From the NCBI GenBank assembly GCA_003989075.1, contig RXIX01000018.1, forward strand, positions 1 to 38,936: a stretch of DNA of 38,936 bases, in the 5' to 3' direction. Source of the stretch: Candidatus Competibacteraceae bacterium (GTDB taxonomy: Bacteria > Pseudomonadota > Gammaproteobacteria > Competibacterales > Competibacteraceae). The translations under genes were made by a program, and so were the position numbers. The notes below the pieces were generated by a model. That model worked only from the letters and a program-made list of their open reading frames with translations. It searched no databases and was not told the DNA's origin. This document shows, one piece after another, positions 7,282 to 15,765 of this stretch (its first letter is position 1; each line of letters opens with the position of its first letter).

Positions 7282-9420
7282 TCAGGCCTGCTCTGCTAGC
7301 GGCGGACCGTTGGGCGCATCCAGGGCGAAATGGCTACCCAGTTTCACACTGTCGAGCCATTCGAGCAGCCGCTCCAGCGGCACCGGACGCGACAGGTAGT
7401 AGCCCTGGATCGCATCACAGCCAAGATGCTGCAGCGCATCCAGAGTAGCGCGGTCCTCGACGCCCTCAGCTACCACCTCGACGTTCAGCGTGTGGCACAG
7501 TTCGATGGTGGAGCGGACAATGGCCTGGTCGGCGCGGTCATCGGTCAGGCAGCGGATAAAGGAGCGGTCGATCTTGAGCAGATTGACCGGCAGCCGCTTC
7601 AGGTACTGCAGCGAACAGTAGCCGGTGCCATAGTCGTCAATGGATACCTGAATACCGCTCTCGCGCAGTGCGGTCAGGGTCAGGGCCGCCTGCTGCTCGT
7701 CGTGCATGAACAGGCGCTCGGTCAGTTCCAGTTCCAGCCGTTCAGCCGGGAAATGCTCTTCCTGAACAATGCGCAGCATCCGCTCGGCCAGATCCGGGCT
7801 CTGGAACTGCCGCGGCGACAGGTTGATCGAGACCGCCAGCGGCAGGTCACGAAAGGCCCGGCAGGCCTGACGCAGCACCCATTCGCCAACCTCGATGATC
7901 AGGCCATTGTCCTCCAGGATACCGATGAAGTGATCAGGCATCTGCAGGCCCCACTCGGGATGCTGCCAGCGGATCAGGGCTTCGGCGCCGGTCACGCGCC
8001 GCTCGCGCAGATCGAAACGTGGCTGGAAGTAGAGAATGAATTCATCGCGCTCCAGCGCCCGGCTCAGGGCCGCTTCCCGGTTCAGTCGCTCGACTGCCTG
8101 ATGGTGCAGATCGGCGGTGTAGAACTGGTAGCGGGCGCCGCCGAGTTCCAGAGCACGGGTGTAGGCGGTAGCGGCGTGCAGCAGCAGCGTTTCGATATCG
8201 GTACCATCGTTGGGATAGACGGCGATGCCCAGAGTCGCCGAGACCCGCACTTCCCACTCTGCGCATTGCAGCGGGACGTCAAAGGCGCTCAGCAGTCGCT
8301 GGGCGACTATGGCTGCCTCATGCTCGCTGCGGATATCAGTCAGAATCGCCTCGAAGTGATCCCCGCCAAAGCGCGACAGGGAGTCACGCTCGCGCAGCCG
8401 GCCCTTGAGCCGCTCGACCAGCCGTTGCAGCACCAGATCGGCGTTGGTATTGCCCAGCGAGGCGTTGACCTTCTGGAACTGGTCAAGGTTGAGATGGATG
8501 ATCGCGAAGCGCCGGTCGTCGCGCTGGGCGGCGTTGATCACCTGGATCAGGCGATCGCGGAACAGCACCCGGTTGGGTAGGCCGGTGAGCGGGTCGAAAT
8601 GAGCAAAATAGCTCAGTCGCGCTTCGGTGGCGCGGCGTTCGGTGACATCCTGCGCCACGCCAAAAATGACGTTCACCTGATTGTTTTTGTCATACATCAG
8701 GTTGGCGGAGAGAAACAGGGTGAGCACCCGGCCGCTCCCGATGCGGATGCGGATCTCGGTTTCACTTTCATCGGCATATTCCTGCAGGAAAGCGGCGATG
8801 AAGCGCTCCAGCAGCGGCAGATCTTCCTCCAGGACATGCTCGCGCATCTCGCTGCCGGTCATGCCGCGCACCGTGTCGATCTCCAGGAGATGACATAGTT
8901 CCAGCGACAGGTTAAGCCAGTCGACGGCGATCTCGTAGCGCCAGTAGCCGAGGCGGGCGATGCGCTGGGCACGGGCCAGTTGCTCCTCATTTTCACGCAT
9001 CTGCCGCTCGATCTCCCGTGCCCGTAGCGCGTAGCGGACCCGCTGCGCCAGCAGTGCCCAGTTGATCGGCTTGGTGACGAAATCAGTCGCTCCGGCATCG
9101 AAAGCCAGTTGCACGGCTACTACATCGTCAAGGCTGGTCAGCATCAGGATCGGAACGCGGGAGATGGCCGGCTCCTGGCGGATTGCCTGGCAGGCCTCGA
9201 AGCCGTTCATGACCGGCATGCGTACATCCATGAGCACCGCATCGGGATTTTCCAATAGGCAGGTCTGCAGTCCCTGCTGGCCGTTGGTCGCCTCCAGCAC
9301 CCAGTAGCCGCTTTCCTCCAGCACCCGCCGCAGCATCATGCGGGTGATTTCCTCATCGTCGATGATCAGGATACGCTCGTAATAGATTTTGCGTTCTTCC
9401 ACCATCGGCTGATCCGTCAT
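7282..9420 (-). CDS. Receiver-PAS-GGDEF(degenerate)-EAL c-di-GMP phosphodiesterase
   Basis: The 712-residue cytoplasmic protein has a receiver (about 15-130; IIDDEE, phospho-acceptor D65, K117 in TKP), a PAS domain with C-terminal coil (about 140-262), a GGDEF-family domain (about 268-430) and an EAL domain (about 448-695). The cyclase domain looks dead: the signature reads GGDHF (352-356) and the first metal Asp is Asn311. The EAL domain keeps E480 (EAL), N533, E568, D595-D596 (DDYGTG), K616 and E652, the residues needed for c-di-GMP hydrolysis. It should therefore break down c-di-GMP when the receiver is phosphorylated. ATG 9420 overlaps the TGA of the upstream kinase gene by 4 bases (ATGA), so the two are translationally coupled and probably form one pathway. 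Confidence 0.9.
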   Translation of the reverse strand: MTDQPMVEERKIYYERILIIDDEEITRMMLRRVLEESGYWVLEATNGQQGLQTCLLENPDAVLMDVRMPVMNGFEACQAIRQEPAISRVPILMLTSLDDVVAVQLAFDAGATDFVTKPINWALLAQRVRYALRAREIERQMRENEEQLARAQRIARLGYWRYEIAVDWLNLSLELCHLLEIDTVRGMTGSEMREHVLEEDLPLLERFIAAFLQEYADESETEIRIRIGSGRVLTLFLSANLMYDKNNQVNVIFGVAQDVTERRATEARLSYFAHFDPLTGLPNRVLFRDRLIQVINAAQRDDRRFAIIHLNLDQFQKVNASLGNTNADLVLQRLVERLKGRLRERDSLSRFGGDHFEAILTDIRSEHEAAIVAQRLLSAFDVPLQCAEWEVRVSATLGIAVYPNDGTDIETLLLHAATAYTRALELGGARYQFYTADLHHQAVERLNREAALSRALERDEFILYFQPRFDLRERRVTGAEALIRWQHPEWGLQMPDHFIGILEDNGLIIEVGEWVLRQACRAFRDLPLAVSINLSPRQFQSPDLAERMLRIVQEEHFPAERLELELTERLFMHDEQQAALTLTALRESGIQVSIDDYGTGYCSLQYLKRLPVNLLKIDRSFIRCLTDDRADQAIVRSTIELCHTLNVEVVAEGVEDRATLDALQHLGCDAIQGYYLSRPVPLERLLEWLDSVKLGSHFALDAPNGPPLAEQA

Positions 9421-12400
9421 TTCGTGATTTCCTGTTCCAGTTGTCGTGTAGCAGCCGCCATCGCTGCCCGTGCTACAGTGTCCAGTGTAGCCAGATCCCC
9501 GCTGGGAAATTCGCCCTGCTTGAGTCGTGTTTCCAGAGTAGTCGCCACCGCGTGCAGATGCGCCGCGCCGATATCGCCGGCGGTGTTCTTCAGACTATGC
9601 ACGGCATCAAGCAGTCGCTCGCGATTGCTGCTGGCGCGCGCGGCCTGCGCCTGCTGCAACTGTGTATCGAGGGTGCTGATGAACTTGGTCAGCAGTGCGC
9701 TGAAATGCACGCCCATCAGCTTCTTCACTTCCGTCAGCTTGGCCGGATCGAACTCACTCGGCACCTGTCCGGCGGGCCGCGTCAGCCAGCGGGCCACCAT
9801 GGCGGCGAGTGAACTGCCGCTATAGGGTTTGGTCAGGTAATCGTCCATGCCTGCGTCCAGGCATTTTTTCTGGTCGCTGGGCAGGGCGTGAGCAGTGAGG
9901 GCGATGATCGGCACCCGCGCCTGCCCGGTGGCAGCCTCACGCGCTCGAATCTCCCGGGTCGCTGCGTAGCCGTCCATCTCCGGCATCTGCACGTCCATGA
10001 AGATCACTGCATAAGGCTGCTGACGCGCGGCAGCGATGGCCTCAAGGCCATTGTTGGCGATATTGACGCGCAGGTTGCGCTGACGCAGCATCATCCGGCC
10101 GAGTTCCTGGCTGATCGGATTGTCCTCAACCAGCAGCACCCGTTCGCCGGCAAAGCGCGGCCCTTCATCGTGACGGCGTGAGACCGGTTCCACAGGGGCG
10201 CGGTGGTGGTTATCCCTGTTGAGCACGGTGGCGATGGCATCGTGCAGGTCCAGCTGGCGTACCGGTTTATCCAGCCAGATATCGATGCCCAGTTCGGCAA
10301 TGACCGCAGTCTCCTGGCTGGAGGAGCTGAGCATCAGCACCCGGGTTGCGGTCAGCGCCGGGTCAGTCTTGATGCAGCGGGCCAGGCGCAGACCATCCAT
10401 GTCGGGCATATTGCAATCGAGTAGCGCCACATGGTAAGGCCGGCCGGCGCTGGCAGCATCCTGCAGCTTTGCCAGCGCTTCCTCGCCACCGGCGGCGCTG
10501 CCCGGCTGGACCTGCCAGGCGGTCAGGTAGCGGTGCAGGATGATGCGGTTGGTGGCATTGTCATCGACGATCAGGATGCGCTGGCCGGAGAAATCGGCAC
10601 GCAACCGAGCTTCTTTCGGTGTGGCGACGGCGAATGGCAGGCGGAACCAGAAACGCGAACCGCGCCCCGGCGCACTGTCCAGGCCAATGGTGCCGCCCAT
10701 CAGTTCGACCAGGCGCCGGGCGATACTCAGGCCCAGACCGCTGCCCCCGAAACGGCGGCTGGTCGAGCCATCAGCCTGGACAAAGGGCTCAAACAGCAGC
10801 GGCTGCTTGTCGATGGCAATGCCGATGCCGGTGTCGCGGACCTCGAAGCGCAGCATGACGCCCCGTGTCAACGGGATCTCCGGCTCGACGGTGACATTCA
10901 CCACCACTTCACCCTTCTCAGTGAATTTGACGGCATTGCCGATCAGATTGGTCAGCACTTGACGCAGGCGGATCGGGTCGCCCTGCAGCAGGTCCGGCGT
11001 GTCCGGGGCGATAAAGCAGGCCAGCTCGATATGCTTGGCGTGGGCGTGCTGGCCGAGCATGGCGGTGACATCCTCGACGGTGCGGCGCAGCTCGAAATCC
11101 AGGTTTTCGATATGCAGCTTGCCGGCTTCGAGGCGGGAAAAGTCCAGAATCTCGTCGATCAGCGTCAGCAGAATTTCGGCTGAAGTGCTGGCGGTATTGA
11201 GATAGCGCTGCTGCACAGTGCTCAGCGGCGAATCGCGCAGCATCTCCAGGGCGCCGAGTACGCCATGCATCGGCGTGCGAATCTCATGGCTCATGTTGGC
11301 CAGGAACTGGGTCTTAGCCTCAGCGGCGGCTTCGGCTGCCTCCTTGGCCTCGCGCAGGACATCCTCGGCACACTTACGCACGCTGATGTCATGGATGACG
11401 CCGATGAAGCGGAGCTGACCTTCTTCCTGCATCTCGTTGACCCGCAGCGCCATCGAGAAGGAGCTGCCGTCCTTGCGCTGGGCTTCGAATTCGCGCTCGA
11501 TACCGAGTATGACGGCATTTCCGCCCTCGCGATAGCGGCGCAGGTAGTGGTCGTGCTGCGTCCGGTGCGGTTCGGGCACCAGCAGCGATACATTCTGGCC
11601 GATCATCTCGGCGGCGCTGTAACCGAACATGACTTCGGCGCCGGTGTTGAACGACTCAATCAGGCCCTGCGCGTCGATGACGATGATAGCGTCATGGGTG
11701 GAGTTGAGCACCCGGCGCAGGTAGTTCTCGCGGGCGACCAGCTGGCGCTGGGCCGCGATCCGATCGCTGATGTCGTTTTGCAAGGCTACGAAGTGCGTGA
11801 CCTCGCCGCGCCCGTTGCGGATCGGGCTGATCGACAGCTCGTTCCAGAACTCGCGGCCGTCCTTGGTGTAATTGCGCAGGATGACCTGCACATCGCTGCA
11901 CTCGCGCAGAGCCCGGCGCAGTGCATCGAGCATGTCGCGCTCGGTGTTCGGTCCCTGCAGGAATCGGCAGTTACGGCCCAGAACTTCGGCAGCGCTGTAG
12001 CCGGTGATGCGGGTAAAGGCCCGATTGACATAGAGAATGGGTTGATCGGGCCGGGTGGCGTCGGCGATCACTACGCCGTTGCTGCTGTCCTCGATGATGC
12101 GGTTGCGCAGTCGCAGATCGGCCTCTGCGGCGATCCGGGCGCTGATGTCGCGCACCACCATCAGGACACTGTCCTGATCGCCATCCAGCGGTGTGAGGTG
12201 GATTTCCAGCGGAAAACAGCTGCCGTCCAGCCGCTGGCCCTCGGTCTCGCACAGCGTGCTGGTCTGCGCCGGATCGGGTGCTTCCAGCATGGCACGTACC
12301 GTGTTCCAGCTCGTGGCACTGAACAGCTGCGAAACCCCGATGCCGCGCAACTGCCCGGCTGGGCAGGCGAAGAGAGTGGCCGCTGCCGGGCTGCATTCGG

Positions 12401-13166
12401 TAATGTGGCCGGCGTGGTCCAGGATGAGGATACCGTCCTGGATGTTCTCCAAAATCCGTCGCCAATGCGTTTCCCGCTCGGCCAGTTCCGCGTAGGCCTC
12501 GCGCACCCGCGCCGACATCAGGTTGAAGCTGCGCGCGGTTTCGGCCAGCTCATCGTCGCCCTGAACCGGTATCTGATAGCCCAGTTCGCCAGCGGCAAGG
12601 CGCTGCGAACCCGTGGCGATGTTGTGCAACTGCCGGGTCAGGTACACGCCCAGCGCCAGCGAGAACAGGGCGACCAGCACCATTTCCAGCAGCGCCAGAC
12701 CAATGCCGTAGTGCCGGGCCTCGCTTTCCAGGGCCTGCAGAGCCTGTGCCGAAAGACCCAGCTCGACCCGCCCAAAGGGCATGCCCGCCTCGCTGATTGC
12801 GCCCGCTGCATCAAATACGCCATCGGCAGTGTCGGCAAAGTGGTGATCGGCGTTGAATGGCTGCGTCAGCATGGCCGGTGTGCCGGCGCTGGCCAGTTCG
12901 CGGCCTTGGGCATCGCGCACCCGCGCGTACAGCACACCCGGATAGCTCAGGGCTTCCTGGACGAAACTTTGCAGCGCCGCCAGATCGCTGGCGATCAGCG
13001 CATTCTTGGTCGTGACTGCGAACGCCCTGGCGGTTGCCTGCGCCCGCTGGGTGAATTCCTGCTCGGCCGAATGCTCGATAAAGCGTAATCCGCTCCACAC
13101 CAGCAAAGTGAGCAGCACTGCTTCGATGGCGGCAACGCCGAGAATCGTTTTGAGCCGGAACGACAT
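9417..13166 (-). CDS. LOV-containing hybrid sensor kinase (TM-HAMP-PAS-LOV-PAS-HK-REC-REC-HPt)
   Basis: The 1249-residue inner-membrane protein has TM1 (about 8-30), a periplasmic loop (30-153), TM2 (about 154-177), HAMP (178-230), PAS1 (236-345), LOV (about 355-470), PAS3 (482-597), HisKA with H627 (MSHEIRTPMHG), an HATPase (740-845; DTGIGI, GGSGLGLS), receiver 1 (D917), receiver 2 (D1058) and an HPt with H1190 (HSLKNTAG). This is an ArcB/BarA-style phosphorelay. The LOV core has GRNCRFLQG with C400 plus N432, N442 and Q463, the residues that bind FMN and form the light adduct. Start: the frame is open to 13427 inside the upstream gene, but ATG 13166 begins the membrane segment and lies 13 bases after that gene's stop with an AGGACC site. 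The final target is probably the coupled EAL protein. Confidence 0.9.
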   Translation of the reverse strand: MSFRLKTILGVAAIEAVLLTLLVWSGLRFIEHSAEQEFTQRAQATARAFAVTTKNALIASDLAALQSFVQEALSYPGVLYARVRDAQGRELASAGTPAMLTQPFNADHHFADTADGVFDAAGAISEAGMPFGRVELGLSAQALQALESEARHYGIGLALLEMVLVALFSLALGVYLTRQLHNIATGSQRLAAGELGYQIPVQGDDELAETARSFNLMSARVREAYAELAERETHWRRILENIQDGILILDHAGHITECSPAAATLFACPAGQLRGIGVSQLFSATSWNTVRAMLEAPDPAQTSTLCETEGQRLDGSCFPLEIHLTPLDGDQDSVLMVVRDISARIAAEADLRLRNRIIEDSSNGVVIADATRPDQPILYVNRAFTRITGYSAAEVLGRNCRFLQGPNTERDMLDALRRALRECSDVQVILRNYTKDGREFWNELSISPIRNGRGEVTHFVALQNDISDRIAAQRQLVARENYLRRVLNSTHDAIIVIDAQGLIESFNTGAEVMFGYSAAEMIGQNVSLLVPEPHRTQHDHYLRRYREGGNAVILGIEREFEAQRKDGSSFSMALRVNEMQEEGQLRFIGVIHDISVRKCAEDVLREAKEAAEAAAEAKTQFLANMSHEIRTPMHGVLGALEMLRDSPLSTVQQRYLNTASTSAEILLTLIDEILDFSRLEAGKLHIENLDFELRRTVEDVTAMLGQHAHAKHIELACFIAPDTPDLLQGDPIRLRQVLTNLIGNAVKFTEKGEVVVNVTVEPEIPLTRGVMLRFEVRDTGIGIAIDKQPLLFEPFVQADGSTSRRFGGSGLGLSIARRLVELMGGTIGLDSAPGRGSRFWFRLPFAVATPKEARLRADFSGQRILIVDDNATNRIILHRYLTAWQVQPGSAAGGEEALAKLQDAASAGRPYHVALLDCNMPDMDGLRLARCIKTDPALTATRVLMLSSSSQETAVIAELGIDIWLDKPVRQLDLHDAIATVLNRDNHHRAPVEPVSRRHDEGPRFAGERVLLVEDNPISQELGRMMLRQRNLRVNIANNGLEAIAAARQQPYAVIFMDVQMPEMDGYAATREIRAREAATGQARVPIIALTAHALPSDQKKCLDAGMDDYLTKPYSGSSLAAMVARWLTRPAGQVPSEFDPAKLTEVKKLMGVHFSALLTKFISTLDTQLQQAQAARASSNRERLLDAVHSLKNTAGDIGAAHLHAVATTLETRLKQGEFPSGDLATLDTVARAAMAAATRQLEQEITK
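11757..12104 (-). other. LOV (light-oxygen-voltage) photosensor domain within the hybrid kinase
   Basis: This segment encodes residues about 355-470. GVVIAD, LYVNRAFTRITGY, GRNCRFLQG, ILRNYTKDGREFWNELS and FVALQNDIS follow the order of LOV photoreceptors. The cysteine codon at 11969-11967 encodes C400, the position that forms the flavin-cysteinyl adduct. All polar flavin contacts (N, R, Q of NCRFLQ; the two Asn; the late Gln) are kept, so a working FMN photosensor is likely. Confidence 0.85.
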
Positions 13167-13179
13167 CGGTCCTGGTGCC

Positions 13180-14061
13180 CTAGTTTTCGGTCGGCGGTTC
13201 GAGCAGTTCGAGGTGCAGGTTGCGCACTGCGTCATAGTCGGCATCCCCGGCGGTGACGATGCCCTTGAAGCCGATGCCTTCGAGGACCGCCCGCCCGTCC
13301 GGGTCATTGTCCAGCGCCAGCATCGCTTCCTGCAGCCGTTTGACCGTCCCGGCGGCAAGACGCGGGTGGGCGGCGATTGCGTGCGGTGTGTAGCCCTGGC
13401 TGGTCCAGAGAATGCGCATCTGGTCACGGGTCGCCGGTTCGAGGTTCTCGAAGGTGCGGATCACGCCGCCGCCAGCCGGGTAGAAGCCTCGCGCCACGTT
13501 GAAATAGACCGAATCATGGGAGGAAACGAATTTCGGCGTGATGGCGATATGCTGTCCGGCGAAACTGGCCCGCACCAGTACGGTGGCGGCGAAGGATGCC
13601 GGCGCCGGGAAGACCACGGTCTGGTCACGCAGATCGGCGAGTGCCTGGTAGGGTGAATCCTTGCGCACCACGACGATGCCCTTGAGCAGGCGGTCCTTTT
13701 CTCTGGCGAAGACCTGATAACCGGGCTGGCGGTGAAACACGGTGTAGTGATAGGGATTCATGTAGGCGAAATCGTAGTCGCCCGCTGCCAGCCGTCGCTC
13801 GAAGCTGGGAATATCGGGAGCGGTGGCAAAGCGCAGTTGCAGGCCGCTTTTCGCCTGCAGCAGGTTGATCAGCGGCACCCAGGTCCGCGCCAGTTCGGTC
13901 GCTGACTGCTGCGGTACCACGCCAAAGCTGTAGACCGGACCGGTAGGCGATTCAGCTGCACCGACCGCTGCCGTGAGCAACAGGCCGGTCGTGAGGAACA
14001 GTCTGCGCAGGTGTTGAAGGCCGGCCGCGCGCAGGAACTGCTCAAGAAGTGTGTTTGCCAT
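13180..14061 (-). CDS. PhnD-like periplasmic substrate-binding protein
   Basis: The 293-residue protein has a basic N-terminus and a hydrophobic stretch (FLTTGLLLTAAVGAA, about 22-37), a signal peptide ending near AAES. The mature part matches the phosphate/phosphite/phosphonate binding-protein family: FGVVPQQSATELARTWVPLINLL, FERRLAAGDYDFAYMNPYHYTVF, DLRDQTVVFPAPASFAATVL and SHDSVYFNVARGFYPAGGG. No ABC permease or ATPase lies next to it. Instead it is followed 13 bases later by the hybrid kinase, so it more likely presents a ligand to that kinase's periplasmic loop than feeds a transporter. The ligand (phosphonate, phosphate ester or another small anion) cannot be read from sequence. ATG 14061 is the start of the operon; its Shine-Dalgarno is weak. 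Confidence 0.85.
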   Translation of the reverse strand: MANTLLEQFLRAAGLQHLRRLFLTTGLLLTAAVGAAESPTGPVYSFGVVPQQSATELARTWVPLINLLQAKSGLQLRFATAPDIPSFERRLAAGDYDFAYMNPYHYTVFHRQPGYQVFAREKDRLLKGIVVVRKDSPYQALADLRDQTVVFPAPASFAATVLVRASFAGQHIAITPKFVSSHDSVYFNVARGFYPAGGGVIRTFENLEPATRDQMRILWTSQGYTPHAIAAHPRLAAGTVKRLQEAMLALDNDPDGRAVLEGIGFKGIVTAGDADYDAVRNLHLELLEPPTEN

Positions 14062-14299
14062 GGGCCGTGTTGACCTGTGGGTGGATCGCTGTCGGAGGGT
14101 TGGGGATCGCCAGGACGTGGTTTTTACATGTCAGTTTTAAGGATAGGTGATACTGAACCTAAAAAGGCGTTGCCGGTTCGGGCTGATACGCGGGTCATCA
14201 ATGCTGGAGCGAGCGTGCGTGATGCAAAAGCAGGGCGGAGCGGGGTGGGGTATGGTGGACGGTGCCGGTATCCGGCGTGGCGTGGCCTGAGCACGGCTT

Positions 14300-15634
14300 A
14301 TGGAAACGCCCTTTTTCGAGAGCGGTTTTATTGTCACCTGGCTGCGGATGATCTGGGGCTGGCTGAGCGCTAAGCTGCTGACTCCAGAGCATATTGTCTA
14401 CACCGCCATGCAGATGCCGGCGCTGATCGGCAGCGGCTGCGCCGCCTGGTGGATCTACGATTTCATTCACCCGTGGCTGCTCCGGCGTATCCAGGCCCGT
14501 ATTGCCAGCGTGTATGGCCAGCAGGCGCTGCGGGTGCTGGCTACGCTGCTGTTTCCGCTGCTGTGGATCATTGGCCTGGGCATTGCCGGGTCGGTGGCGG
14601 TGCGCTTTGGCTGGCCGAATCACTGGATTCGCATTGGCATTCATCTGCTGGCAGCCTGGATCGCCATTCGTCTGTTTGCGGTGCTGGTGCGCGAGCCGGT
14701 GTGGGCGCGGGCGCTGGTGATCACTGCTTACAGCGTCGCTACGCTGGCCATTCTGGGCCTGCTGGAACCGAGTCTGGCCGTGCTCGACCGGCTGGCGATC
14801 AACATCGGTCAGGTACGTCTGTCGCTGCTGACCGTGCTCAAGAGCGTGTTCTATTTCGGGGTCATGCTGTGGGCGGCGGTGCTGCTGTCACGGGCGCTGG
14901 AGCAGCGTCTGGAGCATGCGCCGAACCTGACGCCTTCGGTGCGGGTGCTGTTTGGCAAGCTGCTCAAGGGCGGGCTGATTACCCTGGCGGTGGTCGCGTC
15001 GTTGGCCGGTGCCGGTATCGATTTCACTGCACTGGCCCTGTTTGGTGGCGCGATCGGAGTTGGGATCGGGTTTGGCCTGCAGAAAATCACCTCTAATCTG
15101 ATCAGCGGCGTGATGCTGCTGATGGACAAGTCGATCAAGCCGGGCGATATCATTCAGATTGGCGAAACCTATGGTTGGGTGGCCTCGCTGGGTGCGCGCT
15201 ATGTGTCGGTGGAAACCCGTGACGGCACCGAGTATCTGATTCCCAACGAAGAGCTGATCACCCATCAGGTGGTCAACTGGTCGCACCGCAATGATCTGGC
15301 GCGACTCAAGGTGCAGGTGCGCATTCCCTACGATACCGATGTGCGCCATGCGCTGGACCTGCTGGTGGAGGCGGCCGGTCGACCGGCACGGGTGCTGGCG
15401 GATCCGGCGCCGCGCGCGCTGCTGCTGGACTTCGGCGAGGGCTTTCTGCTGCTGGAACTGCGCTTCTGGATTCGTGACGCCCAGAATGGCATCCGCAACA
15501 TTTCCAGTGATGTGCGTCTGGAAATCTGGGATCTGTTCCGCGAGCACGGCATCACCGTGGCCATGCCGCAGCAGGGCATGCACATCAACACGCCGCTGCA
15601 CGTGCAGTTGACGCGCCGCCCGTTGGCGACCTGA
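14300..15634 (+). CDS. MscS-family mechanosensitive channel
   Basis: The 444-residue inner-membrane protein has about five hydrophobic segments in the first 250 residues. They are followed by the MscS pore helix pattern GAGIDFTALALFGGAIGVGIGFGLQKITSNLISGVMLL, with its Gly/Ala packing. A cytoplasmic beta domain follows (IKPGDIIQIGETYGWV, RDGTEYLIPNEELIT) and then the C-terminal alpha/beta part. The length exceeds E. coli MscS (286) because of extra N-terminal helices, as in the larger YbdG/YnaI-like members. It should release solutes on hypo-osmotic shock. ATG 14300 is used; a TTG or GTG further in cannot be excluded. The gene is divergent from the PhnD-like operon, with 238 bases between the two starts. 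Confidence 0.9.
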   Translation: METPFFESGFIVTWLRMIWGWLSAKLLTPEHIVYTAMQMPALIGSGCAAWWIYDFIHPWLLRRIQARIASVYGQQALRVLATLLFPLLWIIGLGIAGSVAVRFGWPNHWIRIGIHLLAAWIAIRLFAVLVREPVWARALVITAYSVATLAILGLLEPSLAVLDRLAINIGQVRLSLLTVLKSVFYFGVMLWAAVLLSRALEQRLEHAPNLTPSVRVLFGKLLKGGLITLAVVASLAGAGIDFTALALFGGAIGVGIGFGLQKITSNLISGVMLLMDKSIKPGDIIQIGETYGWVASLGARYVSVETRDGTEYLIPNEELITHQVVNWSHRNDLARLKVQVRIPYDTDVRHALDLLVEAAGRPARVLADPAPRALLLDFGEGFLLLELRFWIRDAQNGIRNISSDVRLEIWDLFREHGITVAMPQQGMHINTPLHVQLTRRPLAT

Positions 15635-15765
15635 ACCGCGCGAAAGACCGCCGGGACGCGCCTGCCCTGATATGATTAACAGCTCAAACCCTCGCGATAA
15701 AGCGGGGAATTCACGGCCATGCGCTATCGTCCACAGAACAAATCACCATTACGAGGAGACGCGCG

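Noticed and set aside
11265-13088. 607-residue plus-strand open frame inside the hybrid kinase
   Set aside because: It is antisense to the PAS-LOV-PAS region, which has clear domain motifs; the plus-strand product has none.
13167-13427. N-terminal extension of the hybrid kinase to 13427
   Set aside because: The extra 87 residues overlap the PhnD-like gene in another frame and look like its shadow; the membrane segment begins right after ATG 13166.
14077-14373. 98-residue plus-strand frame before the MscS gene
   Set aside because: It overlaps the start of the channel gene, has no ribosome site and no recognisable motif; the region is more likely a divergent promoter.
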